Position numbers and translations under genes: made by a program
Origin: Flavobacterium sinopsychrotolerans
GTDB lineage: Bacteria > Bacteroidota > Bacteroidia > Flavobacteriales > Flavobacteriaceae
NCBI RefSeq assembly: GCF_900110375.1
Contig: NZ_FODN01000004.1
Span: forward strand, 62,001-126,000
Direction of reading: 5' to 3'
Length of the DNA: 64,000 nucleotides
Shown: piece by piece, positions 7,996-15,767 of the stretch
How positions within the stretch are numbered: the stretch's first letter is position 1
How the letters are laid out: every line of letters begins with the position of its first letter
Notes under the pieces: generated by a model
Seen by the model: only the letters and a program-made list of their open reading frames with translations
Told to the model about the DNA's origin: nothing
Database searches by the model: none

Positions 7996-8883
7996 ATGAA
8001 AACAATAGCTGTAATCGGAGCAGGAACCATGGGGAATGGAATCGCCCATACTTTTGCACAAAGCGGTTTTACCGTAAAATTAATAGATGTTTCTGAAAAA
8101 TCATTAGATAAAGGAATGGCTACAATTGCCGCAAATTTAGACCGAATGATTGCAAAAGGAAGCATTAGCCAAGAAGATAAAGCCAAAACAATCACCAATA
8201 TTATAACCTATACGGATATTAAAGATGGTGTTGTAGGTGTTGATTTAGTGGTTGAGGCTGCAACTGAAAATGTGGAATTAAAACTAAATATTTTCAAGCA
8301 ATTAAACGAAGCTTGTTCTCACAATACAATTTTGGCAACCAATACTTCTTCTATTTCTATTACTCAAATTGGAGCGGTTGTGGCACATCCAGAGCGTGTT
8401 ATCGGAATGCACTTTATGAATCCGGTACCTATTATGAAATTGGTAGAAATTATTCGTGGGTATAATACAAGCGACGAAGTGACTAAAATCATCATGAATC
8501 TTTCGGAAAAATTAGGAAAAACGCCTGTTGAAGTAAACGATTATCCTGGTTTTGTAGCCAATAGAATTTTGATGCCAATGATTAACGAAGCTATCGAAAC
8601 ATTATACAACAAAGTGGCCGGTGTTTATGAAATTGACACTGTTATGAAACTTGGAATGGGACACCCAATGGGCCCCTTACAATTAGCTGATTTTATTGGT
8701 CTTGACGTATGTTTAGCCATTTTAAATGTAATGTACGACGGTTTCAAAAATCCAAAATATGCGCCTTGTCCATTACTTGTAAATATGGTTCGTGCAGGAA
8801 AAATGGGTGTGAAATCTGGAGAAGGTTTCTACGATTATTCTGAAAGCAAAAAAGCAGAGAAAATTTCCAAACAATTTATATAA
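7996..8883 (+). CDS. 3-hydroxyacyl-CoA (3-hydroxybutyryl-CoA) dehydrogenase
   Basis: The 295-residue enzyme oxidises L-3-hydroxyacyl-CoA to 3-ketoacyl-CoA with NAD+, or the reverse. It has the NAD-binding GAGTMGNGIA (8-17), EAATENVELK, the catalytic histidine in GMHFMNPVP (His139), VNDYPGFVANRIL, and GMGHPMGPLQLADFIGLD in the C-terminal dimerisation domain. Its length matches stand-alone short-chain enzymes of the PaaH/Hbd type rather than multifunctional FadB. It could serve fatty acid breakdown, butyrate metabolism or phenylacetate degradation; no linked pathway genes are nearby. The segment to the next gene holds an unusual hairpin at 8899-8939. Confidence 0.93.
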   Translation: MKTIAVIGAGTMGNGIAHTFAQSGFTVKLIDVSEKSLDKGMATIAANLDRMIAKGSISQEDKAKTITNIITYTDIKDGVVGVDLVVEAATENVELKLNIFKQLNEACSHNTILATNTSSISITQIGAVVAHPERVIGMHFMNPVPIMKLVEIIRGYNTSDEVTKIIMNLSEKLGKTPVEVNDYPGFVANRILMPMINEAIETLYNKVAGVYEIDTVMKLGMGHPMGPLQLADFIGLDVCLAILNVMYDGFKNPKYAPCPLLVNMVRAGKMGVKSGEGFYDYSESKKAEKISKQFI

Positions 8884-8898
8884 AAGTTACCCTTTCCG

Positions 8899-8939
8899 GT
8901 CGCAGTTTTCAGGTTTTATGATCAGCTGAAGACTGCGGC
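8899..8939. repeat. Imperfect 14-bp inverted repeat with CTGAAAACTG-type arms
   Basis: GTCGCAGTTTTCAG (8899-8912) can pair with CTGAAGACTGCGGC (8926-8939) over 14 positions, two of them G-T wobbles, around a 13-base loop. A further GTGACTGAAAACT follows at 8941-8953. No T-run follows, so it is not an ordinary terminator. A similar string lies inside yggS near 10746. Confidence 0.6.
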
Positions 8940-8960
8940 TGTGACTGAAAACTAAATCAA

Positions 8961-10181
8961 ATGGCTAAAATAGTTCCTTTCAAAGCAGTTCGTCCCACTC
9001 GTGATAAGGTTTGTCTCGTCACTTGTCGTTCTTATGAAGAATATGTAAATGCAGAATTAGCAGCACAATTGGATTTCAATCCGTTGTCCTTCTTACATAT
9101 TCTAAAGCCTGCATATACCAATCCTGAAACTGTTTCTTTTGAAAAAAGATACCGACAAGTACATCAAAAATATGAGGATTTCAAAAATGAACTTATTTTA
9201 ATAAAAGACAATAAACCAGCAATTTATATTCATAAGATTGTTACTAAAACACACTCTTTTACCGGAATTATAGTAGGTACAAGTGTAGTAGACTATTGTA
9301 ACAATATCATTAAAAAACACGAAGATATTATTGCTTTCCGAGTCCGATTACTAAAAGAATATATGAAATATTCAGAGTTCAATACCGAACCTGTTTTAAT
9401 GACATATCCAGATAATAAAACGATCGAAAACTGGATTTTTAATTGTACCCAAAAATTAGCCGATTTTGAATTTTCAACCACAAAAAAAGAGATTCATTAT
9501 CTGTGGAAAATTGAAGATGCGTTAGAAATCAATTGGTTGCAAAATATATTTGAAAAGACGGATAATCTTTATATCGCTGACGGCCACCATCGCACCGAAG
9601 CACTGAAATTATTATCTGAGGAAAATGATGATCAAGAAAACACGGCCAAAAATCATATCTTAAGCTATTTAATTTCTGAAAATAACGTCAAAATATATGA
9701 ATTCAATCGTTTAGTAAAAGATCTAAACGGTTTCTCGAAAGAAGATTTCATAACAGAATTAGAAAAGAATTTTATTATTGAAAACAAATTCCAGCAACCT
9801 TTTCAACCTTCTCAAAAGCATCAATTCGGAATGTATCTGGACAATACCTTTTATAGCTTAATTTTACGAAAAGAAAATGAAGTTTTCTTAACTGCTTTGG
9901 ATAGTTTAGACACACAAATTTTATACAAAAAAGTGCTGCTGCCTATTCTTGCCATTGAGGATTTACGCAATGACGAACGAATAGAATACCTTTCAGGGAA
10001 ACAATCCGTTTTAGAGGTAAAAAATAAAATTGATCAAGGAGAATTCGAAATCGGTTTTATATTATTTCCATCAAACATTGGAGAAATAAAAGCTTTGGCT
10101 GATGCCAATTTGATAATGCCTCCAAAAAGTACGTACATTGAACCAAAGTTTAGAAGCGGATTAGTCGTTTATGAGCTTTAA
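8961..10181 (+). CDS. DUF1015 family protein
   Basis: The 406-residue protein fits DUF1015 along its length. It opens with IVPFKAVRPTRDKV, has NPLSFLHILKP around residues 40-50, the family hallmark DGHHRTEA near residue 210, and a C-terminal MPPKSTYIEPKFRSGLVVYEL. DGHHRTEA resembles the nucleotide-binding loop of ParB/sulfiredoxin-like folds, so a nucleotide-dependent kinase-like or serine-related activity has been inferred for the family; none is established here. It lies 77 bp after the hydroxyacyl-CoA dehydrogenase gene and 23 bp before yggS, so it is probably transcribed with them. Confidence 0.88.
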   Translation: MAKIVPFKAVRPTRDKVCLVTCRSYEEYVNAELAAQLDFNPLSFLHILKPAYTNPETVSFEKRYRQVHQKYEDFKNELILIKDNKPAIYIHKIVTKTHSFTGIIVGTSVVDYCNNIIKKHEDIIAFRVRLLKEYMKYSEFNTEPVLMTYPDNKTIENWIFNCTQKLADFEFSTTKKEIHYLWKIEDALEINWLQNIFEKTDNLYIADGHHRTEALKLLSEENDDQENTAKNHILSYLISENNVKIYEFNRLVKDLNGFSKEDFITELEKNFIIENKFQQPFQPSQKHQFGMYLDNTFYSLILRKENEVFLTALDSLDTQILYKKVLLPILAIEDLRNDERIEYLSGKQSVLEVKNKIDQGEFEIGFILFPSNIGEIKALADANLIMPPKSTYIEPKFRSGLVVYEL

Positions 10182-10204
10182 CACCTTAAAATCAAAACAT
10201 CAAA

Positions 10205-10867
10205 ATGGGAATAGCCAATAATTTACTCCAGATAAAATCCGCTTTGCCGGAACATGTAACCTTAGTTGCGGTTTCAAAAACTAAACCTGTTTCAGATTTA
10301 ATGGAAGCGTATGAAGCCGGTCAACGCATTTTTGGAGAAAACAAAATTCAGGAAATGGCCGAAAAATGGGAACAAATGCCCAAAGACATTCAATGGCACA
10401 TGATAGGTCACGTTCAGACCAATAAAGTCAAATTTATGACACTATTTGTGAGTTTGATTCACGGTGTGGACAGTTTGAAATTACTACAGGAAATCAATAA
10501 ACAAGCACTAAAAAACAACAGAATTATAGATTGTTTATTACAAATACATATTGCCGAAGAAGAAACTAAATTTGGTCTTGACGAGGAAGAACTTGCTTCA
10601 CTCCTATCTTCAAACGAAATTCAGGAACTAAAAAACATTAGAATCGTTGGATTAATGGGAATGGCTACTTTTACAGACAATAAAGATCAAATCAAAAAAG
10701 AATTCCTGCATTTGAAAACAATTTTCGACAAAACAAAAAAACTAAAAACTGAAAACTGCCAACTGGAAACTATCTCAATGGGAATGTCAGGTGATTATCA
10801 ACTTGCAATTGAATGCGGAAGCACAATGGTTCGGATTGGAAGTAGTATCTTTGGAGGAAGAAATTGA
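10205..10867 (+). CDS. yggS: YggS family pyridoxal phosphate homeostasis protein
   Basis: The 220-residue protein is the YggS/PLPBP type: a single alanine racemase-like TIM barrel that carries PLP and balances vitamin B6 and amino acid pools. It has the PLP lysine in VAVSKTKP (Lys25), FGENKIQE, WHMIGHVQTNK, GLMGMATF, SMGMSGDY and GSTMVRIGSSIFG at the C-terminus. Residues 181-192 (KLKTENCQLETI) are encoded by a run of CTGAAAACTG-like sequence that resembles the intergenic repeat at 8899-8953 and may be a small insertion in a surface loop. It probably belongs to the same transcript as its neighbours. Confidence 0.95.
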   Translation: MGIANNLLQIKSALPEHVTLVAVSKTKPVSDLMEAYEAGQRIFGENKIQEMAEKWEQMPKDIQWHMIGHVQTNKVKFMTLFVSLIHGVDSLKLLQEINKQALKNNRIIDCLLQIHIAEEETKFGLDEEELASLLSSNEIQELKNIRIVGLMGMATFTDNKDQIKKEFLHLKTIFDKTKKLKTENCQLETISMGMSGDYQLAIECGSTMVRIGSSIFGGRN

Positions 10868-10920
10868 TTTTTGATTTCAGATGTTTCGTAACTTGAGACA
10901 TTAAACATTAAACAAAAAAT

Positions 10921-12282
10921 TTGTACGCAATACTAGATATAGAAACCACTGGAGGACAATTCAACGAGGAAGGAATCACTGAAATAGCCATCTATAAATT
11001 TGATGGTCATGAAGTGGTGGATCAATTCATCAGTTTAGTAAATCCAGAAATTCCAATTCAGCCATTTGTAGTGAAACTTACTGGTATCAATAATGCCATG
11101 TTACAATCGGCACCCAAGTTTTTTGAAGTTGCAAAACGCATCATCGAAATGACAAATGATTGTGTTATCGTGGCTCATAATGCCTCTTTTGATTACAGAA
11201 TATTAAGAACTGAATTCCGACGATTAGGATACGATTTTGAAGCCAGGACACTTTGTACGGTTGAATTATCAAAAAAACTATTGCCAGAGCAGCCTTCCCA
11301 TAGTTTAGGAAAACTGGTTCGTGCGCTTGGAATCCCAATGGCTGACAGACATCGTGCAAGTGGAGATGCTTTGGCAACAGTCAAATTATTCAAAATCCTT
11401 TTAGAAAAAGATTTGGAGAAAGAAATTGTAAAAGATTTTATTAAGCTGGAAATCGAAAAAGGTATTGCCCCAAAATTGCTGGATATTGTGGCTAGACTAC
11501 CTGCAAAAACAGGTATTTACTATATTCATAATGAAAAAGGAAATCTAATTTATATTGGTAAAAGCCGAAACATAAAGAAACGTGTGAATCAGCATTTTAC
11601 GGGAACTTCCACCAAATGCAAAAAGATTCAATCCGAAGTTTTCACGGTAACGTATGATGAAACCGGAAGTGAATTGATTGCTTTATTGAAAGAAAGCGAA
11701 GAAATAAAAATCAACAAACCAATTCATAACCGAGCGCAAAGAAAAAGTATTTATCAATTGGCTTTATACGCTGAAAAAGATAAAAATGGTTATCTGAACC
11801 TAAAACTTCAAAAAGCAGATGTTCGAAAAAAAGAAATTACCTCTTTTACTTCGTTGCAGGAAGGCAAAAATGCATTGTTCAGAATCACTTCCCATTACAA
11901 TTTATGCCAGAAACTGACCGGATTGTATCATACTAAAACAAATTGTTTTCAATACAGTATAAAAGAGTGCGATGGTGCTTGTATTGGCGAGGTTTCGCCC
12001 GAAGAATACAATGCCAGAGTGCTCAGTTTTATCGAGAAAAACAGTTTCGAAAATCAAAACATGGTCTTGATTGATAAAGGAAGAACCATAAGCGAGCGAT
12101 CAGCAGTTTTGATAGAAAATGGAATTTACAAAGGGTATGCTTTTTATGATTTAAACTATCAAATAAATAACATCGAAATACTGAGAAACATCATTATTCC
12201 GATGCAAAATAATCGTGACACTAAAAATATCATCCAAGGCCACATCCGAAAAAATAAGACCCTAAAAACCTTGAAATTCTAA
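10921..12282 (+). CDS. DnaQ-like 3'-5' exonuclease fused to GIY-YIG (UvrC-like) nuclease
   Basis: The 453-residue protein has two nuclease modules. Residues 1-165 are a DEDDh exonuclease of the DnaQ type: DIET (6-9), HNASFDY (86-92) and HRASGD (144-149). Residues about 196-275 are a GIY-YIG domain: TGIYYI (197-202), YIGKSRNIKKR (211-221) and a glutamate in the EIKINKP stretch. The C-terminal part has a UvrC-like cysteine cluster (C in HYNLCQK, TNCF, ECDGACIG). This fusion occurs in several bacterial phyla and is thought to act in DNA repair, possibly as a Cho/UvrC-like incision enzyme. The start is TTG at 10921, which sits directly before the conserved YAILDIETTGG. It is followed by the channel gene after 24 bp. 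Confidence 0.92.
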   Translation: MYAILDIETTGGQFNEEGITEIAIYKFDGHEVVDQFISLVNPEIPIQPFVVKLTGINNAMLQSAPKFFEVAKRIIEMTNDCVIVAHNASFDYRILRTEFRRLGYDFEARTLCTVELSKKLLPEQPSHSLGKLVRALGIPMADRHRASGDALATVKLFKILLEKDLEKEIVKDFIKLEIEKGIAPKLLDIVARLPAKTGIYYIHNEKGNLIYIGKSRNIKKRVNQHFTGTSTKCKKIQSEVFTVTYDETGSELIALLKESEEIKINKPIHNRAQRKSIYQLALYAEKDKNGYLNLKLQKADVRKKEITSFTSLQEGKNALFRITSHYNLCQKLTGLYHTKTNCFQYSIKECDGACIGEVSPEEYNARVLSFIEKNSFENQNMVLIDKGRTISERSAVLIENGIYKGYAFYDLNYQINNIEILRNIIIPMQNNRDTKNIIQGHIRKNKTLKTLKF

Positions 12283-12306
12283 TCGATTGTTAATCGAATA
12301 AAAAGT

Positions 12307-13137
12307 ATGCAAAGAATAAAGTCGAAATTTGACGCTTTCAGACAAAAAACGAATATAGTAATTTACGGAACCAATACAGCTTCTGGACGATTATTTGATT
12401 TGGTACTTTTGGGTGTTATTTTACTCAGCGTTATAATTGTTATGTTGGAAACTGTAAAAGGTTTTGATACAAAATATCATGATGAACTTATTATTTTGGA
12501 GTGGGTTATTACCATTTTCTTCACTTTAGAATATTTACTCCGTATTATTTCCCTTAAAAAACCCTGGAAATACATATTTAGTTTCTACGGAATAATTGAT
12601 TTGATAGCCACAATACCCATGTACTTTTCGTTATTTTTTGTTGGTACCAGTGTCTTAACAGTGGTCAGAGCCCTGAGATTATTGCGATTATTCAAAATTT
12701 TAAAACATCCACAGTTCTCCAGCCAATCTACACACCTCAAAGAAGCGTTGATTGCCAGCAAAGGAAAAATATTGATATTCATCTATTTCATGCTTATCAG
12801 CAGTATCATCATCGGTTCTGTAATGTATGTAGTCGAAGGAAAAGAAGGCGGTTTCACTAGTATTCCTATCAGTATTTACTGGACTATCGTCACGCTCACA
12901 ACTGTAGGATATGGAGATATTTCGCCTATAACGCCACTTGGTCAAGCCATTGCTTCGTTAGTAATGATCATGGGATACGGTATTATTGCCGTCCCTACAG
13001 GAATTGTTTCAGCTGAATTCGCTAACAGCAACCGTAAAAAACCAAGGGCCGAAAGAATCAATCCGTGTTCTGTTTGCGGAACCGAAGGACATGAGCATAA
13101 TGCAAAATACTGCTACCATTGTGGCGCAGATTTATAA
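12307..13137 (+). CDS. Voltage-gated-type potassium channel with C-terminal zinc ribbon
   Basis: The 276-residue membrane protein has six predicted transmembrane segments, an arginine-rich S4 (VVRALRLLRLFKILK, 119-133), a pore helix and the K+ selectivity filter TVGYGD (199-204), followed by S6 with GYGIIAVPTG. It therefore belongs to the Kv-like ion transporter family of the inner membrane. After S6 there is a short basic linker and then a CxxC...CxxC module (C254, C257, C269, C272) that looks like a zinc ribbon. That tail is unusual beside textbook Kv channels and could sense metal or redox state or help assembly, which is inference. It follows the nuclease gene closely and precedes a repeat copy. 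Confidence 0.92.
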   Translation: MQRIKSKFDAFRQKTNIVIYGTNTASGRLFDLVLLGVILLSVIIVMLETVKGFDTKYHDELIILEWVITIFFTLEYLLRIISLKKPWKYIFSFYGIIDLIATIPMYFSLFFVGTSVLTVVRALRLLRLFKILKHPQFSSQSTHLKEALIASKGKILIFIYFMLISSIIIGSVMYVVEGKEGGFTSIPISIYWTIVTLTTVGYGDISPITPLGQAIASLVMIMGYGIIAVPTGIVSAEFANSNRKKPRAERINPCSVCGTEGHEHNAKYCYHCGADL

Positions 13138-13147
13138 TACTAATAAT

Positions 13148-13291
13148 TGGAAGCAATTCCAGCTGTTCACTGCAACTCCTCGTTATTACAGTTGTTTTTC
13201 TAAGGCATAAAAGGAGCTTCCTCCAGTCGCTCTTTTACACCAAGAAAAACTAACTTCCATAACTCCGGGGTTTCCGTTTCCATCTGGGCTA
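13148..13291 (-). repeat. Copy C of a degenerate intergenic repeat (AGCCC-GAT ... AGC-GGAA-AGCTCC type)
   Basis: Read on the minus strand, the segment starts TAGCCCAGATGGAAACGGAAACCC and ends GTGAACAGCTGGAATTGCTTCC. The ends match copies at 27839-27911 and 58463-58541, while the middle differs and is longer. It fills most of the 162-bp gap between the channel gene and miaA. No reading frame in it looks coding. Confidence 0.7.
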
Positions 13292-13299
13292 AAAAAAAT

Positions 13300-14217
13300 A
13301 TGAAATACTTAATCACTATTGTCGGACCTACAGCTATCGGAAAAACTTCCTTAAGCATTGTTTTAGCTAATTATTTCAAATGCGAAATTCTTTCCTGCGA
13401 TAGCCGACAGTTTTTCAAGGAAATGACCATTGGAACAGCAGTTCCCAATGAATCAGAATTAGACACTGCAACTCATCATTTCATCCAAAACAAATCTATA
13501 TTCGAAAATTATACCGTTGGTGATTTCGAGAAAGAAGCGATTGCAAAACTGGAAGAATTATTTTTGACAAATGATTACGCGATTCTCGTTGGTGGTTCCG
13601 GATTGTACGTAGATGCAATTCTAAAAGGTTTTGATGAATTTCCGGAAATTGACGCTTCAGTTCGTACTGAAATAAATACGAATTATGAAAAATTAGGAAT
13701 CGGATATTTACAGCAAAAACTCGAAGTTTTAGATCCTGATTATTTCAAAACTTTAACTGTTGACAATCCTCAAACCTTACAAAATCCACAACGAATGATG
13801 CGTTTTGTAGAAGTATGTTTGGGTTCCGGAAAACCATATTCTTCTTTTTTAAATCAAAAGCAGAACAGTCGCACCTTCACGCCTATTTTAATAGGTTTGG
13901 AAGCCGATAGAAAGGTCATTTATAACCGAATCAATCAACGCGTTGATATTATGATAAACGAAGGTTTACTAGCCGAAGCCAAAACATTATTCTCAAATAA
14001 AGAGTTGAATGCATTACAAACAGTGGGTTACCGCGAGTTATTCAGTTATTTTGATAGAGAAATTTCATTGGAATTTGCCATCGAAGAAATAAAGAAAAAC
14101 ACCCGACGATTTTCAAAACGCCAACTGACTTGGTTCAAAAAAAATGAAAATACCAAATGGTTTGATTTTGAAACTCCGTATGGAACTATTGTAGATTACA
14201 TCAATTCAAAAAAATAA
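13300..14217 (+). CDS. miaA: tRNA dimethylallyltransferase
   Basis: The 305-residue enzyme adds a dimethylallyl group to N6 of adenosine 37 in tRNAs that read codons beginning with U. It has the P-loop GPTAIGKT (8-15), the substrate loop SCDSRQFFKEMTIGTA, VGGSGLYVDA, and ALQTVGYRELF followed by the basic segment NTRRFSKRQLTWFKK near the C-terminus. The length is normal. The ATG at 13300 sits immediately beyond repeat copy C, which probably forms part of its leader. The thioesterase gene follows after 37 bp. Confidence 0.97.
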   Translation: MKYLITIVGPTAIGKTSLSIVLANYFKCEILSCDSRQFFKEMTIGTAVPNESELDTATHHFIQNKSIFENYTVGDFEKEAIAKLEELFLTNDYAILVGGSGLYVDAILKGFDEFPEIDASVRTEINTNYEKLGIGYLQQKLEVLDPDYFKTLTVDNPQTLQNPQRMMRFVEVCLGSGKPYSSFLNQKQNSRTFTPILIGLEADRKVIYNRINQRVDIMINEGLLAEAKTLFSNKELNALQTVGYRELFSYFDREISLEFAIEEIKKNTRRFSKRQLTWFKKNENTKWFDFETPYGTIVDYINSKK

Positions 14218-14254
14218 AACTAAAGAATACAAATTCATAATTCATAATTTCAAT

Positions 14255-14995
14255 ATGCCCATTTCACCTAACTTCACATCCATCCTTAGCAAAGACTGGG
14301 AAATCAATTTTACACAATGCGCACCAAATGGATTTTTAAAATACACTGATTTGTGCAATATTTTGCAGTTAACAGCTGCAGCACATTCAGAAATTGGCGG
14401 CATTAGTTTTACGGACATGCAGGAATATGACCAAGCTTGGGTTTTGAGTCGGATGCGTATCGAGATAAGCAAATTGCCAAAATGGGGTGATACGGTAACC
14501 GTAAAAACATGGATCAATTCCTTGGAGAACTCCCGTTCCGTTCGGGCACTGGAAATGCATGTGAATGGAGAAAAAATTGTAGGTTCTGAGACTTTTTGGG
14601 CTGTTTTTAATACTAAAAAGCGTCGACCGGAAGCATTAGCATTACCGTTTGAACATTTTGAATTATATCCCGAAAAAAGAGCTACTCTTGAAGGTTTTTC
14701 TAAAATTAATTTCAATAATGAAAAGGAAATGGTTTTTGAAAAAAGTGTCTTTTTATCTGATTTAGACATTGTAAATCATGTTAATAATGTCAAATATCTG
14801 GAATGGTGTTTAGATTTGGTTGATGAAAAATTAATTCTGAATCAAAAAATTGAAAGTTTTGAGATGAATTTCTTAAAGGAATTATCACTAAAAGATCAAG
14901 TGATTATTCACGAAAGTATTTCTGAAGATGAAACTGTTTTTAGCATTACTAAAGAAGACAAGACGAGTTTCGCTTTACAATTGAACTGGAAATAA
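14255..14995 (+). CDS. Acyl-ACP thioesterase
   Basis: The 246-residue protein has two hot-dog folds as in bacterial and plant acyl-ACP thioesterases. Recognisable segments are WEINFTQCAPNGFLKYTDLCNILQ at the N-terminus, AWVLSRMRIEI, TVKTWI and SVRALEMHVNGE, and in the second fold FLSDLDIVNHVNNVKYLEWCLDLV, which holds the Asn/His catalytic residues typical of the family. It releases free fatty acids from acyl carrier protein in the cytoplasm. It ends the 7-15 kb rightward run at a strong terminator. An overlapping frame on the other strand is not coding. Confidence 0.92.
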   Translation: MPISPNFTSILSKDWEINFTQCAPNGFLKYTDLCNILQLTAAAHSEIGGISFTDMQEYDQAWVLSRMRIEISKLPKWGDTVTVKTWINSLENSRSVRALEMHVNGEKIVGSETFWAVFNTKKRRPEALALPFEHFELYPEKRATLEGFSKINFNNEKEMVFEKSVFLSDLDIVNHVNNVKYLEWCLDLVDEKLILNQKIESFEMNFLKELSLKDQVIIHESISEDETVFSITKEDKTSFALQLNWK

Positions 14996-15016
14996 ATATC
15001 TTTTTGATCCAAAAAA

Positions 15017-15038
15017 AAGCCTCAATTTCTTGAGGCTT
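15017..15038. terminator. Bidirectional terminator between thioesterase and response regulator genes
   Basis: A perfect 9-bp stem AAGCCTCAA (15017-15025) with 15030-15038 closes a TTTC tetraloop, with an A-run before it and a T-run shortly after. It can serve both convergent transcripts. Confidence 0.88.
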
Positions 15039-15047
15039 AAATCTTTT

Positions 15048-15764
15048 TTATTCTGCTACTTTATTCTTAACAACTAATCTGAATCCTTCTCCGTGGATGT
15101 TCAAAATTTCCACATCTTCATCAAGTTTCAAATACTTTCTCAATTTAGCGATATACACATCCATACTTCTTGAAGTAAAATAGTTATCATCTCTCCAGAT
15201 TTTTGTCAAAGCTAATTCTCTTGGCATCAAATCATTTTCGTGAAGAATCAACATTTTCAATAATTCATTCTCTTTTGGAGATAATTTTATTGGCTCTTCA
15301 TTATTAAAAGTTAAAAAACGAAGTTTTGAATTCAAATGGAATTTACCAATATTAAATTCAAATTGTACTTGTTCTGCTTTTGTATCCGATGATTTTCTTT
15401 GAATTATAGCTTTGATTTTCATCAACAATACTTCAGAATCAAAAGGTTTATTCAAGTAATCATCAGCGCCTGCTTTATATCCTTTCAACACATCCTCTTT
15501 CATCGATTTTGCTGTTAAAAAAATGATTGGCACTTCATTATTTTTTTCTCTGATTTCTTTAGCTAATGTATATCCGTCTTTGTAAGGCATCATCACATCA
15601 AGAATACATAAATCATAAGTATCTTTTTTAAATTTTTCGAAGCCTTCCATACCATTTTTGGCCAAAGTAACATCAAAATCATTTAGCATTAAATAATCTT
15701 TCAAAACTGCACCAAAATTAAGGTCATCTTCGACTAGAAGTATTTTTTTATTTACATTTTCCAT
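15048..15764 (-). CDS. OmpR-family response regulator, RprY-like
   Basis: The 238-residue protein has an N-terminal receiver domain with acidic pocket VEDD (11-14), phospho-acceptor Asp56 in CILDVMMP, the threonine of FLTAK and the lysine of NKPF. The C-terminal half is a winged-helix DNA-binding domain (LSPKENELLKMLI, YIAKLRKYLK, GEGFRLV). It resembles RprY of Bacteroides, the partner of kinase RprX. The kinase gene lies immediately upstream on the same strand, with 3 bp between, so the two form an operon and a two-component system. The signal is unknown. Confidence 0.93.
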   Translation of the reverse strand: MENVNKKILLVEDDLNFGAVLKDYLMLNDFDVTLAKNGMEGFEKFKKDTYDLCILDVMMPYKDGYTLAKEIREKNNEVPIIFLTAKSMKEDVLKGYKAGADDYLNKPFDSEVLLMKIKAIIQRKSSDTKAEQVQFEFNIGKFHLNSKLRFLTFNNEEPIKLSPKENELLKMLILHENDLMPRELALTKIWRDDNYFTSRSMDVYIAKLRKYLKLDEDVEILNIHGEGFRLVVKNKVAE

Positions 15765-15767
15765 ATT

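Noticed and set aside
14242..14769. 175-codon open frame on the minus strand opposite the thioesterase gene
   Set aside because: It is the antisense shadow of a clear thioesterase gene, with no family resemblance and atypical composition.
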